Below the pieces are notes generated by a model. The model saw only the letters and a program-made list of their open reading frames with translations. It ran no database searches and was not told the origin of the DNA. Both the position numbers and the translations under genes were made by a program. A stretch of 64,000 nt of DNA from assembly GCA_017397935.1 (NCBI GenBank), contig JAFQHN010000021.1:1-64000 (forward strand), written 5' to 3'. This DNA comes from Bacillota bacterium (lineage in GTDB: Bacteria; Bacillota; Dehalobacteriia; UBA4068; UBA4997). Below, piece by piece: positions 34,764-44,323 of this stretch. Position 1 is the first letter of the stretch. The number at the start of each line of letters is the position of its first letter.

Positions 34764-35129
34764 TTATATATCATCAAAGGAAGCCATATGCTTATCTTTA
34801 CGAGAAGTCTCCTTTGCTGTAACATGCATAAAAACAATACATGCCACACTAGCGATAATAAACACCAGCAGCAACTCAAAAATATTATCACCCGTTTGCT
34901 CTGTAAGTGCTCTATTACAAATAGAAGCAACTATTCTGGCAACCGAAACTACTGAATTGGTAGATATATAAAGCACAATAATCATAGCCAATGCAAAGTC
35001 AAACAATAAATTTGCCTTACCTGCCAAAGTGTTTGTTTCCTGTAATACAGATAAATACAGTTCCTGAATAAATTTGTATAAAGGCTCTTTCATATCTGAT
35101 TTATGTGCGTTTTTTCCCCTCTTTGTCAT
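34764..35129 (-). CDS. Hypothetical two-helix membrane protein (moron cassette gene 3)
   Basis: Unrecognised 121-residue protein. A basic N-terminus (MTKRGKNAHK) and an amphipathic stretch lead to two predicted membrane helices, LLFDFALAMIIVLYISTNSV and IFELLLVFIIASVACIVFMH, and a charged tail. It overlaps the end of the preceding gene by 29 nt. The region is markedly more AT-rich than host or phage late genes. Its place between the late-operon terminator and the att site is typical of lysogenic-conversion genes. The two-helix layout resembles small membrane effectors of defence systems, but I see no motif to prove it. Confidence 0.6.
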   Translation of the reverse strand: MTKRGKNAHKSDMKEPLYKFIQELYLSVLQETNTLAGKANLLFDFALAMIIVLYISTNSVVSVARIVASICNRALTEQTGDNIFELLLVFIIASVACIVFMHVTAKETSRKDKHMASFDDI

Positions 35130-35673
35130 TACTCCGCGATCTCCATTCTTGCATTGCTACCAAAACTGTAATAGTCATACCCCAAGAGGCCACGCACAAC
35201 ATACAATTCAACCAAGGTCCGATAATAAAAATACCTGTATAAATTGCATAAGCAAGCATAACCGTAGTAATCAAGGCCAATGCTAAACATATCCCGCCCC
35301 ACAATACATATGAAACCGGCAATACATTCTTCATGAACTCCAACTCTCGCTTTTTCCATTGTTCCAAATCAATCTCATTATTGTTTGCAACAGTGATTTT
35401 GCTTTGAGTATACACATTATCTGCCAAATTTATGATAGGATTAGGTACATTTAATGGATTAGGGGCATTTAATTTTTTCTTCCATTGTTCTATATAATCC
35501 GCTATATCCTTGACATAGGCATACTTCTTTGTAGCATGCGTCTGCCCCACACTAACAATCTGCTTAATTAATTCATAATTAGGTTCACTACTAACACCCG
35601 ATGTAATATTTTCAATATTATTATATTGGGTAATATCGATAACCTCAGCAGTAGAAAATGTATTAGATGGCAA
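35101..35673 (-). CDS. Hypothetical membrane protein (moron cassette gene 2)
   Basis: Unrecognised 190-residue protein. The N-terminal 110 residues are soluble, Asn/Ile-rich, with two similar EQWKK segments (residues about 67 and 103). Two membrane helices follow (VLWGGICLALALITTVMLAYA and IIGPWLNCMLCVASWGMTITV), then a basic tail (EWRSRSNDKEGKKRT). A TTG start is supported by AAAGGAGGTG at 7 nt. AT-rich codon use suggests recent transfer. Together with the downstream gene it could form a membrane complex. Confidence 0.65.
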   Translation of the reverse strand: MPSNTFSTAEVIDITQYNNIENITSGVSSEPNYELIKQIVSVGQTHATKKYAYVKDIADYIEQWKKKLNAPNPLNVPNPIINLADNVYTQSKITVANNNEIDLEQWKKRELEFMKNVLPVSYVLWGGICLALALITTVMLAYAIYTGIFIIGPWLNCMLCVASWGMTITVLVAMQEWRSRSNDKEGKKRT

Positions 35674-35688
35674 GATACTGCACCTCCT

Positions 35689-35985
35689 TTACATCAACTC
35701 TTCATCTCGCATTTCCGGTAATCGAAGCCCCTTGCCATTATTGTATGCATTCTCATATTCTATCAATGACTGAATCACATCTGAGCAAAAAGATAGCATT
35801 TTGTCTGCTGGCACGACAACAGACTGCTTAACTATCAATTCCAATTTATTTTTGTTGCTTTCATTGGATTGTGCAAAATCAATCCTCAGGCCTTCCTCGC
35901 TATTACTCATAAGAAAATAATCATATTTACTTGGAGTATCGCCCACTCTTTCAATTATAACAGCCAAATCTCTTTTTTTGGCCAT
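35689..35985 (-). CDS. Hypothetical protein (moron cassette gene 1)
   Basis: Unrecognised 98-residue soluble protein and first gene of the AT-rich cassette. It begins MAKKRDLAVIIERVGD and is predicted mixed alpha/beta, with an acidic C-terminus (MRDEELM). ATG 35985 sits 5 nt from GAAGGTGG. A promoter and three 16-bp repeats lie just upstream, so the three genes probably form one regulated transcript. Confidence 0.65.
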   Translation of the reverse strand: MAKKRDLAVIIERVGDTPSKYDYFLMSNSEEGLRIDFAQSNESNKNKLELIVKQSVVVPADKMLSFCSDVIQSLIEYENAYNNGKGLRLPEMRDEELM

Positions 35986-36022
35986 AAATACCACCTTCTA
36001 AAACTTATTTATATCTGTGCAA

Positions 36023-36079
36023 GAAATATGGAAACATATCACTATGTAAACATATCACTATGTAAACATATCCCAATGT
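36023..36079. repeat. Three tandem 16-bp repeats, operator-like
   Basis: AAACATATCACTATGT occurs at 36032-36047 and 36048-36063, and as AAACATATCCCAATGT at 36064-36079. The array starts right after the -10 box, where a bound repressor would block transcription. The 19 bp at 36023-36041 recur at 57488-57506 with 17 matches. Confidence 0.75.
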
Positions 36080-36080
36080 T

Positions 36081-36109
36081 ATTTTAGCATAAAGTTATAA
36101 TTTATTCAA
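36081..36109 (-). promoter_or_regulatory. Promoter of the moron cassette
   Basis: TTGAAT, a 17-bp spacer and an extended TGcTAAAAT. Transcription would start inside the tandem repeats. Confidence 0.7.
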
Positions 36110-36224
36110 TAAAATACATAACTTTTGTCTATGAATGACCTAAAAATCATCATTTTATCGTCAATTAAATTACCAAGCTATATTCCACCACACATCCATC
36201 CACTCCCCCACCAAAGAAACCACC

Positions 36225-36260
36225 AACCCCCAAGCAGCACATTAACGCTGCTCGGGGGTT
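36225..36260 (-). terminator. Terminator of the phage late operon
   Basis: AACCCCCGAGCAGC pairs with GCTGCTTGGGGGTT around an 8-nt loop, a few bases past the stop of the polyvalent protein gene. The T-tract is weak, but the stem is long. Confidence 0.75.
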
Positions 36261-36268
36261 GCTTCATT

Positions 36269-39200
36269 TTACCACACTTTTTCCGATACTCCCATATCCA
36301 CGTAAAGCTGCTGTTTGCCTCGCTGACCAATATCTTTGGCCATACGGTCAATCAGCTGCTTCTTTTTCAGGCTGGCACTCTTGCCTTCGCCCTTTTGTTC
36401 CTTGGCAGAGCCGGGCTGGATACTGTTGCCTTTTTTATCCTTATCACCCTTAACATCCCTTGCCGCCTTATAAATTGCTGCATAGTCTGCCAGCTCCATA
36501 CCGTACTCATCACGGAAGCTTCTTGCCGCCTCAGTCACCTTTTCGCTCAGCGGGTTCATACCGTCCTCAATATAGGCCTGCGCCTCGGCGGTACCCCAGC
36601 GGCCCAATGCCAGACCCTTGGCCACATTCGTCAGGGTATCCACATTCATAAGATTATCCGTATCAATACTAAAACGATACCGTCCGCTGTCAGAGAACGA
36701 GCCTTTCTCCACATCAAACTTAAAGCCGTCCTTTACGCCCAGCGTTACCTTCGGCGCCCAGCCCATATCTTGCAGAGTGCCCAGAGTTTTGCCAAGCTGT
36801 CCGCCGTATCCGGGCATCAGCAAAGATGTTGCCAACTCAAAACCGCTGTCGGATACATCCTCGCCGGTTAAAATATCAAAAGTAAAGGCGCCCAGTTTTT
36901 GCCCCAACAGGCTGCCGGTGCCAAACCTGGTCGGGTCCGCCTCGCCAAACAGCTTTTGGCGGTCGCTCTCCTCGGTAAATATGGCCGCAGCCACCTCGGC
37001 GCCCATCGGCATAGCAGACAATGTTTCACCCATCAGGCGCAAACCCAGCTGCTGCGCTCTACCGGCCAGCGTGATTTCCTCCTCGTCATCCGCACCGCTT
37101 ACGGCGTCCATCACCACATCCACCACGGCGCCCAAGAAGTCAGAACCCACACCGCTGCCGCGCAGATATTCCGCCAGCGAGTTCATCACAAACATCAGCA
37201 GCATCATCCGCGCCCAGGCACCGGCCTTTTGCCTGCCGGATAATTCTTTGCCCACCAGCATTTCCTTCATCAGCTGCCATTGGTTGTTAACCTCCAACTG
37301 GAAGGGTGCCACTATCTTCATCAGCTCGGCCTGCTGGTTCAGCGGCACTTCGCCAACTCCCCGGCCGCCCACACAGCGCCTGGTTATCTCATCCGCATAG
37401 GCCACAGGGTCAAGTTGCATCTGTTCGTCACCCAGCAGCACTCTCTGCTTTTGCCGCACCGCCGCAAACCAAATCAGCCTGCTCACCATCTCATCACCAA
37501 AGGTCAGCAGCCATTCGGCAAATCTGCCGGGTACTGCCATCACACCGGTATTAAAGCGGCTGATTTTCCTGTCCATAAACCGCTCGGTCAAAAAACCGCT
37601 CATATCCTGCAATTCCCGGGCGCTGCCCTGCTTAAACAGATATTCGGCCAAATCCTTAAAAGCCCCAGCCCAGGCTTTGGGGCTGCCAATATAAAACATA
37701 GCATTGGGCAGATTAAACCATTGGGCCACAAAGCTGCCCAGATTACCCAAAATCATATTCTTTCGCGCCTGAGAATGGGCAATTTTGGCAATCCGCACCA
37801 CCTTACGGTTGGCCTGGTCGGTCAAAATACGGTCCACGGGGTGGCTTTTGCCGGCCAGATTATTCAGATATTCGGTGTACCATTTCAAAAATCTGTTGGC
37901 ATTTCGGGTGTCCTCGGTCGCCTCGGCCACGCCTTTTACAATCTTTCGCCCACCGGCAATGTACGGGTCAATATAAATCTTGTTGCAAGCCGCAGGTATA
38001 TATCTCAGCAAACCGCCCACCGCATCCTCACGGTATCTTGCCCCTTTCCGCTGCTCCATAGCACCCCAAAAGCGGCTGTATGGCTTGGTATCGGCGCTGA
38101 TGGCCGCCAGCTTGCTGTCAATCTCGGCCGGTTCAATGATCGCCTGCCACAGATTATGCACCGCGCCCTCCTCATTGTAGTGGTGGAAGTAATTCGCCCG
38201 CTTGGTCAGCCGATGCCGCCGTAGCGCATCACCGCTTTCGTACAGGTGATGCAGGTGCATCGCCATACTCTCATACCTGTCGGCCGCTGTCAGGCTGTTC
38301 TCCAACTGCCGCTGCATATTCTCGGTGGTCTTTTTCAGCATACGGATAACTGCCGCCGTCCGTTTGGCCTTTTCCTGCAAGCCCCGCACCTCATATCGGG
38401 CATATTCCTGCTCGGCTCGCTCCAATCGCTCACGGTTGGTGGCAATATCTTCCGAAAGCCGTCTGGCTCTCAGTTTGCACCGGTCACGGCTGGCCAGCTT
38501 ATCCGCCACCTGCCGCTCCACTTCTTCTGCCGAGTGCGGATAGATCCGCTGTAATGTTTCATTGGTGCTGTCAAAAAGCTCATCATACACGCCGCGTATG
38601 TATTCGCTGGCCTCCACGATCTTCTGCCACTTATCGGGGAACTCTCTTTGCAGGTCAGCCAGAGTATACGGCACCGTCTCGTTGCCCTTATACGGCCTTT
38701 TACCGTCAGCCAGCCACTTTTTATACTCGCGTTTCAGCTTGGCCACCTTGGCTTTGGCGTATGTGCTGTCCAGCTTTACCTCGGCAAGCTGCTTCATATC
38801 CTCGTCAAAGTCCTGCTGTGTATACGGCAGCTTCCCGTCCTTATTGGTAGCCAGCCTGCGCCCCTCACCATATTTTTGCACCGCGGCGCTTTCATCGCTC
38901 CCGGCCTTAATTCCCAGCTCGCCCATCTTAACATAAAGGTCGTCCAACAGCTGCTGCTCGTGCATGGCCCGCTGCCGTTTCAGTTCCAGCAGCGGCCGCT
39001 CAATCAGCGCACCCATGGTTTTCCTAAGCTCAGCATTATCTCCGGCCAGCTTGTCCAGCGCTCGCCCCAGGTCCTTGTTATACAGCGTCATACCCATTGT
39101 CGGGCTGGTCATTTCCCTGGCCCAGAGGAACTCCCTGGCATCTACATCGGCGTTTTTGCTTTCCTCCTCGTTCAAAAACTCCTTCACATCGGGTATGTCT

Positions 39201-42200
39201 TTGGGTTTGGCGTCTGCCTCGTTCCGGTTTTTCTCGGCCAGCTTTTGCAGGCGCAGCTTCACATACTCGGCCGCCTCCCGTTTCAGCTCACTCAGCAGGT
39301 AGCCGTGGCTGTCCGTTCCGTGGCGCTCGTCCATCTCCGTCCAGCTCTCAAAGCTCGGCTCCAATCTATCCCGCACCGCCAGCAGCTGCCGCAACTTGGC
39401 CGTCTGGTTATCCTGATCCGGGAAGCTTGCCGCCCCATACTCCGCTTGCAGCTCATCATACACCTCGTCAATAGAAAGCGGCTGCTGCTTTTGCGTGGTA
39501 TGCAGGTTAAGCCGTCTGCGCTTTTTAATAGCGTCAAAATCACCCACATTGGCCCGCACATCTGCCGGCACATAGATTTTATACCCCAGCATTTGCTCTT
39601 TAAGCCCGGGGTTTTCTTCGGCATAGCTGTTATCCTCCTTGCCGCCCATCTCATAAAGCACGCAGGATAACTCATAACATTCCTTGCCCGATACCACATT
39701 CCCCACCGTCATTCGCTTGGCAAAGTCCCGGATTAAGTTTCTGGCCTCGCCGCGCCTTCCTTTGGGCACACCGTACATCCGCAAAACCGCATTTTCAAAC
39801 TCGTTGCGGTCATACCCTGCCCAGTTCTCACGGTATACCTCATTCTTCACCGCCTCGGCCGATATTTTCTCCTTTACTTTCTCCGCCGCCTCGGCCGCCA
39901 GCATTTCGGCCTCCTCACGGGCGGCTGCCCGCTGCTGCTTCGCCAACTCATCAAAAGAACTGCCCAGCGATTTTTGGCCGTTTTGGTCCGTGCTTTTTTG
40001 GCCATTATTGTTTACATTTTTATTCTGGCTATTGCTTTCTTGCCCGGAATCGGCTATACTATTAGTGGAGACTGATGCAGTGCTTCTGGCAGCTCCCGGT
40101 GACGGGTTCGTGCTTATTGCTGCATTAGTCTCTTTTTCTGTAAAAGATGTCGGCAGCAGGTTTAACACATCGTACAACACCATAGTACCATTTTTACGAG
40201 TTCCCACCACGACATCTGCCGAATAGTCCTGGCTGCCCACTCGCAACAATACATTGCCACGTGCAAAATCCACAATTCTGTCTTTGCGTGGATGATTCAA
40301 ACCTTCATTTACCCAATCTGCCGCAGCAAGCAATATCTCATCGGCATTATTCGTTGCACGCAGCTTATCTGCTTGCAGTTGTGGGTCATTGTTATACAGC
40401 CATTGCATATACTTGGAATAAGTCATCTCCTGCCTACTCTGACCATCAATTACGATTTCGTTATTACCCACAATTATGCCATCAGGGAATTTTTGTTTAA
40501 GATTTTTCTTTACAACTGATACCCATTCCTCCTGCGGTATCCCGGCAAGTATATCATCTTCTACCTCTACAAAACTTTGGTTTCTGCTTGTTCTGCCAAT
40601 CCTGTACTGCACCCCGCTTCTGTCCGTGCTGCCGGTACTGTGTGCCGCCTTTATGTATAGCTTTTCCATACGGCGCAGTTCGGCCTCGGCCGCAGTTCCC
40701 CGCAAGCGCACCAGCATATCCTGCACCCACTCATATATCCGCTCAAAAAGGCTCCGCTCGGTATTCGCCAGCCGCTCAATCGCCGCCTCATCGCCAAATA
40801 GCTTCTGCTCACAGAACTTTGCCACCAGCTCACGCCGGGCACCCTCCTCATCCAGCTTCACACCGCCGGCCGCATATTCTGCTGCCAAATCACGCTGCAT
40901 CGTCTTGGCGTCCAGCTTCAATACGCCGCTTATGTATCTTTCCGCATAATCGGCCAGCGCAGCATAATACCCGCTACTCTCAATGTGATGTGTCAGTTCG
41001 TGCACCAGCAATCTCATCAACGGCTGCTCACTGTTCACATTCAGCCTTACCACGCCGTCAGCATATTCACCGTCGGCCACACCTTCCATCGGTGCCAACT
41101 TTACCCCCAGCGAGGCCGCAACTTTCTCGGCTTTGCTCCATTCCTCGGCTCTGGCCGCAGGTACTGCCACAGTTTCATTCTCACTCTGCCCGATAAATTC
41201 CTCTGCTCCACCGTTGCTTTTTACCACGGCATTTGCTATACTGTTATTAACAGGAGCATTTGTATGCTGCGTTTCCGGACGTAACGCAGGGGCTTGGCCA
41301 CTGACGGGCTGCAAGCTCCTGTTTTTGTATGCCGAAACAACATATGCAGTCTTAGCCTTTGTATCAGGCACAGCCTCTACAACATAGTAATGTCCGTCTA
41401 TTTTTTTGGTAAACGTTACCGTTTTGGCAGTTTTGCTACGGCCGTTTTCATTTGTTGTATACGCCTCACTTCGCCCGGAATATTCCACATTGTCATAATT
41501 ATCTAAAACATATTGAACACGCGCAATATCAGCACTATCTGCCATACTTTGGTCTGCCTGCCCGTTTGCCCCATGCCTGTTTACGATGTGCTGTACGGCC
41601 CGCGGTTCTATCGCAGTTTTGAATCCATATGTGTTCACACCAGTCAGACGCCATATATCTTCCGCCGCCCTATTCGACATACCCTTCAACTCGAAACGTT
41701 TAGGAATATCCGCAGCCTTGCTGATGACCTTTTGCACAAAACCAAGCAGTTTACTATCTACTGCCGCTTGGTACTCCGTCATCACCTGTAACTCCGCTGG
41801 TGTGTGTTTATCCTCCTGCCCTACCAACGGCGCATTTGCCCCCGTCTCGGCTTGGTTTTCTGCCGCCGTGGGTGTTTGTTCCTCTTTCGTCTCTGCCACG
41901 CTTGCAGGGGTGTTTTTTTGTGCCTGCATATCGGCATTCACGTTCATCACAGCCGCAGGCGCACCCATAGCACCGCCCACCACGGCACCCAGCACGCCGG
42001 AGTACGCCATCTCTTTCAGCGTAGCCGCCAGCCATTCGTTCATATTCAGCTCCGGGTTTTGCTCCTTCTCCCAAATCGCCAGGTCCGCCAGATTCTGGGC
42101 GTATGTTGTCAGCATTTCCGTGCTACCCTCAATCCCTGCCTGCTTGGCCACCGCCGCCAGGTACACCGCCGCATTACCGCTGATTACTCCCTTGGCGCCC

Positions 42201-43297
42201 TTGCCATAAAGCTTATACAGGTTATCCAGCGGCAGCTTTTCAAAAGCCGCCTCCACCGTGCCCTGCACCAAACCGGAAAGCAGGGCTTGTTGGTCGCTTG
42301 CACCCTGCTGCTTAGCCTTCTGCACTCCCTGCCCTGCGGCCGCAGCACCCATCGTCAGCAAAGGGTTTACCGCACCGCCCGTGGCTCCTGCCACCGCCAG
42401 CGCCGCCAAATTGCCTGTCACCGTCTGCGCCGCATCATATGCCAGCCGTCCAATGCCGTTTAAGCCCTCTTTGCCCTTCACATCGGCCGCCGCCACATTA
42501 CGCATAACCTCCTCAGCCTTACCCTCGCCCAAGGGGTTAAGTGCCTTTGCCACTCCTGCCTCCATGCCGGCAATACCACCGCCCACAGCACCCTGCACCC
42601 GGCTCATTCGCTTATAACTCTCGGGTAGATACCCCCTAAGCGTTTTCAGCTCCCTCTCTGCGCTTGCTCTTTCCTCGGCCGTACCGGCGTTTAAGTATTT
42701 CTGTATCAGCTCACTTTCCCGTGCATAAAGCTGCATACTCTGCCGCTGTTCGGGTGTTACCGCCGCATCCACCGTCTGCTTAATTCGGGCATTGTACCCC
42801 TCATTGATAAGCTCACTTTCGTTCTGCAAAATCCGCTCACGCCGATTATCCCCGTATTCCTGCAATTTGCCGCTTACCGTTTGCGCCCCTTTGGCCACCG
42901 CCAGCAGCGCCGCCTGTGCGTTTTCCTGCCGCAGCTTCTGCATTTGGCTGTTTATTTTGTCCTCGGCAGTCTCCTGCGGAAGATAGTTTTGCCCCAGCTC
43001 GCTTGCCTTTCTTCTTTCCAGCCATTTGGCGAACAATCCCCTTTCCTCCTGGGTGTTTGTCCGTGTGTTTATTTGGTGGGTTTGGGGCGAATTTGCCCCT
43101 CCCTCGCCCATTTTAATCACGTTTACGGGTGTTTGTGCCTTTTGGGGCTCTGCGCCCTTGGTAGAGAGCGAATTTGCCGCCGCCCGGATTTTACCCCGCT
43201 CTTCCCCGGCTTTCAAAGCCTTCATCAGCTCGGCATTTCTCTTTTGCCCTCTCTTTTCACCTGCTTTCAGCAGTTCTGCGTTTATGTTAATTGTCAT
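36269..43297 (-). CDS. Giant phage polyvalent protein (nuclease, protease and LPD-type domains)
   Basis: A 2,342-residue protein that I read as a polyvalent protein, likely packaged and injected with the genome. Domains by eye: charged coiled N-terminus (1-230); Gly/Ala-rich hydrophobic stretches (230-460); a PBECR-type (Barnase/EndoU/Colicin/RelE-fold) nuclease-like region (about 510-660), with IVNRHG, GRSEAY, KKIDGHYYVVE and VVSAYK; a zincin-like site VHELTHHIE (about 764); and an LPD3-like beta domain (about 950-1080), with GSQDYSADVVVGTRKNG and LYDVLNLLP. Next is a low-complexity Asn/Gln linker, long coiled coils (1300-1750), and an LPD38-like C-terminus with amphipathic helices. GGGGAGG precedes the ATG. 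Last gene of the late operon, where short-tailed phages keep ejection proteins. Confidence 0.75.
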   Translation of the reverse strand: MTININAELLKAGEKRGQKRNAELMKALKAGEERGKIRAAANSLSTKGAEPQKAQTPVNVIKMGEGGANSPQTHQINTRTNTQEERGLFAKWLERRKASELGQNYLPQETAEDKINSQMQKLRQENAQAALLAVAKGAQTVSGKLQEYGDNRRERILQNESELINEGYNARIKQTVDAAVTPEQRQSMQLYARESELIQKYLNAGTAEERASAERELKTLRGYLPESYKRMSRVQGAVGGGIAGMEAGVAKALNPLGEGKAEEVMRNVAAADVKGKEGLNGIGRLAYDAAQTVTGNLAALAVAGATGGAVNPLLTMGAAAAGQGVQKAKQQGASDQQALLSGLVQGTVEAAFEKLPLDNLYKLYGKGAKGVISGNAAVYLAAVAKQAGIEGSTEMLTTYAQNLADLAIWEKEQNPELNMNEWLAATLKEMAYSGVLGAVVGGAMGAPAAVMNVNADMQAQKNTPASVAETKEEQTPTAAENQAETGANAPLVGQEDKHTPAELQVMTEYQAAVDSKLLGFVQKVISKAADIPKRFELKGMSNRAAEDIWRLTGVNTYGFKTAIEPRAVQHIVNRHGANGQADQSMADSADIARVQYVLDNYDNVEYSGRSEAYTTNENGRSKTAKTVTFTKKIDGHYYVVEAVPDTKAKTAYVVSAYKNRSLQPVSGQAPALRPETQHTNAPVNNSIANAVVKSNGGAEEFIGQSENETVAVPAARAEEWSKAEKVAASLGVKLAPMEGVADGEYADGVVRLNVNSEQPLMRLLVHELTHHIESSGYYAALADYAERYISGVLKLDAKTMQRDLAAEYAAGGVKLDEEGARRELVAKFCEQKLFGDEAAIERLANTERSLFERIYEWVQDMLVRLRGTAAEAELRRMEKLYIKAAHSTGSTDRSGVQYRIGRTSRNQSFVEVEDDILAGIPQEEWVSVVKKNLKQKFPDGIIVGNNEIVIDGQSRQEMTYSKYMQWLYNNDPQLQADKLRATNNADEILLAAADWVNEGLNHPRKDRIVDFARGNVLLRVGSQDYSADVVVGTRKNGTMVLYDVLNLLPTSFTEKETNAAISTNPSPGAARSTASVSTNSIADSGQESNSQNKNVNNNGQKSTDQNGQKSLGSSFDELAKQQRAAAREEAEMLAAEAAEKVKEKISAEAVKNEVYRENWAGYDRNEFENAVLRMYGVPKGRRGEARNLIRDFAKRMTVGNVVSGKECYELSCVLYEMGGKEDNSYAEENPGLKEQMLGYKIYVPADVRANVGDFDAIKKRRRLNLHTTQKQQPLSIDEVYDELQAEYGAASFPDQDNQTAKLRQLLAVRDRLEPSFESWTEMDERHGTDSHGYLLSELKREAAEYVKLRLQKLAEKNRNEADAKPKDIPDVKEFLNEEESKNADVDAREFLWAREMTSPTMGMTLYNKDLGRALDKLAGDNAELRKTMGALIERPLLELKRQRAMHEQQLLDDLYVKMGELGIKAGSDESAAVQKYGEGRRLATNKDGKLPYTQQDFDEDMKQLAEVKLDSTYAKAKVAKLKREYKKWLADGKRPYKGNETVPYTLADLQREFPDKWQKIVEASEYIRGVYDELFDSTNETLQRIYPHSAEEVERQVADKLASRDRCKLRARRLSEDIATNRERLERAEQEYARYEVRGLQEKAKRTAAVIRMLKKTTENMQRQLENSLTAADRYESMAMHLHHLYESGDALRRHRLTKRANYFHHYNEEGAVHNLWQAIIEPAEIDSKLAAISADTKPYSRFWGAMEQRKGARYREDAVGGLLRYIPAACNKIYIDPYIAGGRKIVKGVAEATEDTRNANRFLKWYTEYLNNLAGKSHPVDRILTDQANRKVVRIAKIAHSQARKNMILGNLGSFVAQWFNLPNAMFYIGSPKAWAGAFKDLAEYLFKQGSARELQDMSGFLTERFMDRKISRFNTGVMAVPGRFAEWLLTFGDEMVSRLIWFAAVRQKQRVLLGDEQMQLDPVAYADEITRRCVGGRGVGEVPLNQQAELMKIVAPFQLEVNNQWQLMKEMLVGKELSGRQKAGAWARMMLLMFVMNSLAEYLRGSGVGSDFLGAVVDVVMDAVSGADDEEEITLAGRAQQLGLRLMGETLSAMPMGAEVAAAIFTEESDRQKLFGEADPTRFGTGSLLGQKLGAFTFDILTGEDVSDSGFELATSLLMPGYGGQLGKTLGTLQDMGWAPKVTLGVKDGFKFDVEKGSFSDSGRYRFSIDTDNLMNVDTLTNVAKGLALGRWGTAEAQAYIEDGMNPLSEKVTEAARSFRDEYGMELADYAAIYKAARDVKGDKDKKGNSIQPGSAKEQKGEGKSASLKKKQLIDRMAKDIGQRGKQQLYVDMGVSEKVW

Positions 43298-43339
43298 AGC
43301 TTCCTCCCCGTGTCTGATTCCTACCCATTCCTCATGCGC

Positions 43340-44323
43340 TTACAGGCTGCCCAGCTTGGCCGCCGCTTCCTCGGCGCTAAGCTCACCCATTTCCAGCTGA
43401 TAAAGCACATTTTTCAGCCAAATCTTTTCCGCCGCATTAGCTCCGGCAAACAATTCGGCATATTTGCTCTCCAAATACGCTGTTGGGTTGTTATCCAATG
43501 TAGCCTCCCCGGCCTGCGCCTTGGCAGGCTGTTCGGGCGCTGCCTGTCTTGTTGCCGTCTGTGCTGCCGCTCCGTTCACCGCCGCTGTTGCCTGCGGTAC
43601 CCCCAGCGTTCTGGCAATCTGCTCATTGTTATACCCCAGCTTCAAAAGCTGCAAAGCCAAATCCCGCTCACTCTCCTGCTTATACCGGGCGTCGGCCACC
43701 GCATCCCTCTCACGCTGGTATGCCCTCTCGGCCTCCTGCTCCTGCTGCTGCAAATACATCTGTTCCAGCTCACTTTGCTGCTTATATTCCGCCTCGGCCG
43801 CCTCCATCGCCCGGTCGGCACGGTATTGGTTAATCTGGTTGATGATGTTCTGCTCGGCACTCATCAGGTTTTGGTTGTTGCTGTTTACGGTGTTCTGCCA
43901 ATTAAGTTCATTTTGCAGGCGGGCAGTCTCGCTCATACCTCCGCTGCCCAGTCCCGCCGCCGCCAGCTGCTGCCCAATGTTCTTTTCGGCAATCCTCTTG
44001 GCCGCATACGCCTGGGCGTTGGCCTCCTCATTCTGCCGTCTGGCTGCGGCCACCTGCTCGGTCATCGCCCGCACCGTCTGCTCGGTCTGCTGCTCTTTGG
44101 CCTCCCTTATCGCATTGTTATACTGCTCGGCCACCGCCTTATATCTGTCATAGCCGCTGGGGTTGGCACTCTGTTGGGCCTGCCGGTTCTGCTGTGCCCG
44201 GTATTCGGCGGCAATCCCCTCATATCTCCCCAGGCTGTCATTTTCGGCCACCGTGCCCATAGCTTTCCCCTGCTCATTCAATCGGGTATAGGTTCTGTTC
44301 TTTTCGTCATATTTAATCACCAT
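43340..44323 (-). CDS. Coiled-coil internal virion protein (putative)
   Basis: Unrecognised 327-residue protein, dominated by Gln/Glu/Ala-rich coiled coil (about residues 50-230, for example KQQSELEQMYLQQQEQEAER). A Gly-rich break (LAAAGLGSGGMSETARLQ) and a C-terminal helical domain follow, with YNNEQIARTLGVPQ and YLESKYAELFAGANAAEK. This composition and place between portal and the giant protein suggest an ejection or internal virion component. ATG 44323 lies 9 nt from GGAGGAGG and overlaps the end of the zinc-ribbon gene. Confidence 0.7.
   Translation of the reverse strand: MVIKYDEKNRTYTRLNEQGKAMGTVAENDSLGRYEGIAAEYRAQQNRQAQQSANPSGYDRYKAVAEQYNNAIREAKEQQTEQTVRAMTEQVAAARRQNEEANAQAYAAKRIAEKNIGQQLAAAGLGSGGMSETARLQNELNWQNTVNSNNQNLMSAEQNIINQINQYRADRAMEAAEAEYKQQSELEQMYLQQQEQEAERAYQRERDAVADARYKQESERDLALQLLKLGYNNEQIARTLGVPQATAAVNGAAAQTATRQAAPEQPAKAQAGEATLDNNPTAYLESKYAELFAGANAAEKIWLKNVLYQLEMGELSAEEAAAKLGSL

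Noticed and set aside
36269-43297. Rhs/CDI-type polymorphic toxin
   Set aside because: No YD repeats, haemagglutinin repeats or pre-toxin motif, and the setting is a phage late operon.
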